Of a stretch of DNA of 64,000 bases, positions 62,281 to 64,000 are shown in pieces. The stretch's first letter is position 1. The number at the start of each line of letters is the position of its first letter. This DNA comes from Labia minor (taxonomy: Eukaryota; Arthropoda; Insecta; Dermaptera; Spongiphoridae): positions 58,255,461-58,319,460 of the forward strand of contig OY720348.1 of assembly GCA_963082975.1 (NCBI GenBank), written 5' to 3'. The translations under genes and the position numbers were made by a program. Under the pieces are notes generated by a model, which saw nothing but the letters and a program-made list of their open reading frames with translations, was not told the origin of the DNA and did no database searches.

Positions 62281-64000
62281 TATTTGATTATTAATAAAAA
62301 CAAAGATTTATATATTACCATTTTCAATATATATATATTTTCTTTTTTCCAATAATATTAATTGTTTACTTTTTTATTAATTATAAGCATTATATATTTT
62401 TGTTATGTATAAATTGATAAATTGATTATAACTTCGAGATTGTACTTTATTTTAAAACTGCTGTATTCGATCTCTCTCTATTGGATTTGACTAAACAAAC
62501 AAACCAACAAATTTTATATCAAAACCCTTCTTTTTCATCAAGTAGAAACAAATAATTAAAACTTTGGTGATTATCAAAGACCATACGTATGTTTACTAAG
62601 AGTAAGTTTTATTATTAATATGTAATTGTATTTATAAATTTATCAATATCTCATTTTATGCTAAATATTGTCAAATGATACCTATATTTTAATATTATAA
62701 TTAAATACTCCAATTTTAAAGTATAATTGAACTCATCTATTTGAATTTAATAGCAAGTTCATTTTCCAAATTTTATACTTTAATTGTATATGATGGATTA
62801 CTTTAAATTGTCATTTAGAAATAGCGCCTAGAATGTCTATTTAAATGGTGATGCTGACAACAGATGGCGGGAGAATATAATTTCTTTTATATATCTTAAC
62901 ATAGATTAGAAATTTATAATTTTCCAAAGAAAGTATTCTTGAAATTTTCGGCATTCTACAATTAAATCAAATGAGAATTTAAGTATTTTTTTATGAATAT
63001 ATTTTTTAATATAAATAAATTGTTTAATAGATGATTTAAATTCAATTTAAATTATATACACGATAAATAAATCAATCCAATATATATTTCCAAAATAATG
63101 CAACGAATTATAATGAAAAATTTATATAGAAAGAGGATATCTTCAAACAAATATTAAAAACCACAATGAAATAAGGCAATAACGAGCAAAAAAAAAAAAA
63201 CATCAAAATAACTTTCGACTATATTAATAAATAAAGCATATAATTATATATTAAAAAAGTTATAAAAAATATAAGAAAGCCACTCTAGTAACCGGTCCTT
63301 CAAGCAACCTTCCACTACAACTGTAACTATTTGGTTCACCGAGCCACCGCTCAGTCAATAAAAAAATGCTTCATTATTATCGGGTTTGGCTGATATTATT
63401 AATACCTGATTCACTGAATCGCCATTCAAATAATTTAAAAGAATATGAATTTAAAAAAATTGGTCATAAAACATACACCACTTTAACGTGCTTATTAATA
63501 CACTGGAGGCAAGAATACAATGATCTTAAAAAATTATTTATTTATAGAAAAAACTGACATTTCAGCTATGCTAATATTATGCTTGCGGTCGCTTGGTCAT
63601 TAAATAAAAATTATTCCTTATTATTGGGTTTAGCTGGTAATATTAATACCTGATTCACCGAATCGCCATTTAAATGATTTAAATTTAAAAGTGCATAACT
63701 TAAAAAATAATAGTAATAAAACATACAGCCATCAAACGCAGTGGCGGATTAAGTTGATTGGGGGCCCCAGGCGGTAAAATTGAAATGGGCCCTCTGTTAT
63801 TTACAATTATAATTGAAAGACAAATTTTGATTATATTATAATTTAGGGTTGTTTTATAATTGCATATATAGTATTTATGTAAAAAATACATAATTTTTAC
63901 TGTCGTCGCCAAGACCCAAAATTGATTATTTTCACTTAAGTTAGTCGGGGTTCAAACACGACCGAATAAAGATCTGTTGTTCAATAAAGATAAGTATAAG
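62281..64000. other. Noncoding region, unit 4, with ~233-bp deletion
   Basis: Equivalent to 8033 to about 9993. At about 63272 the sequence jumps from ATAAAAAATATA straight to AGAAAGCCACT, removing the stretch that in unit 3 spans about 45184-45416, including the TA microsatellite and the inverted AGGCGTAATGCCT block. The sequence after the junction has more substitutions than other units. The window ends before the zinc-finger gene. Confidence 0.7.

Larger units (their letters stand above)
1..64000. repeat. Tandem array of ~18.08 kb units
   Basis: The same gene and repeat order recurs four times. Using the first base of the window as unit start, the equivalent positions are 1, 21432, 39513 and 57582, giving spacings of 21431, 18081 and 18069. 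The first spacing becomes about 18079 once the 3344 bp hAT and its 8 bp duplication are removed. Units differ by scattered single-base changes, microsatellite and homopolymer lengths, a 15 bp deletion in the unit 3 ORF1, a divergent tract at POC1-A exon 1 of unit 3, and larger changes after about 61.1 kb in unit 4. Both array ends lie outside the window, so copy number is at least 3.5. Confidence 0.97.

Noticed and set aside
1..64000. Whole array as a simple assembly duplication
   Set aside because: Units carry different insertions, deletions and substitution clusters, so exact assembly duplication is unlikely, although collapsed or mixed haplotypes cannot be excluded from sequence alone.

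Overview
The window is eukaryotic nuclear DNA, strongly AT-rich, with small GT-AG introns, C2H2 zinc-finger coding sequence, hAT and MULE transposase relics and a non-LTR retrotransposon ORF1. The set of repeats (ZBED-type hAT, a PHD-like ORF1, a TCCG-rich repeat next to a 'cggctcaaccgattttgatg' block) is typical of arthropods, most likely an insect or another AT-rich arthropod. I cannot name the species.

The dominant structure is a head-to-tail tandem array with a period of about 18.08 kb that fills the window: 1-21431 (enlarged by one hAT insertion), 21432-39512 (18081 bp), 39513-57581 (18069 bp) and 57582-64000 (partial). The units are nearly identical, so the amplification is recent. Unit 1 lacks the 5' part of its first gene, and unit 4 stops before its zinc-finger gene.

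Each unit contains, in order: (1) POC1-A on the + strand, a six-exon, 304-residue WD40 gene resembling the centriole protein POC1; (2) 16 bp after its stop, a 2.95 kb element with hAT-type ends and 8-bp target duplications that carries MULE transposase relics; (3) a two-exon C2H2 zinc-finger gene cut short by a stop codon, with decayed fingers after it; (4) on the - strand, ORF1 of a non-LTR retrotransposon without ORF2; (5) an RTE-like tail, a 274 bp hAT MITE and a second MITE relic; (6) POC1-B on the - strand, an inverted paralogue of POC1-A (296 residues as modelled); (7) a roughly 3 kb head-to-head interval before the next POC1-A, holding a 510 bp MITE with 90 bp terminal inverted repeats, a truncated hAT and an inverted copy of the first MITE and its flank.

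POC1-A and POC1-B both end after the seventh blade and lack the C-terminal coiled-coil region of POC1. POC1-B has lost the normal acceptor of intron 2, but an AG nine bases further in keeps the frame. Nested insertions give a relative order of events: truncated POC1-like ancestor, inverted duplication, insertion of the composite element behind POC1-A and loss of the POC1-B acceptor, tandem amplification, then insertion of a 3344 bp ZBED-type hAT into intron 4 of POC1-A in unit 1 only. No structural RNA gene, CRISPR array or bacterial feature is seen.
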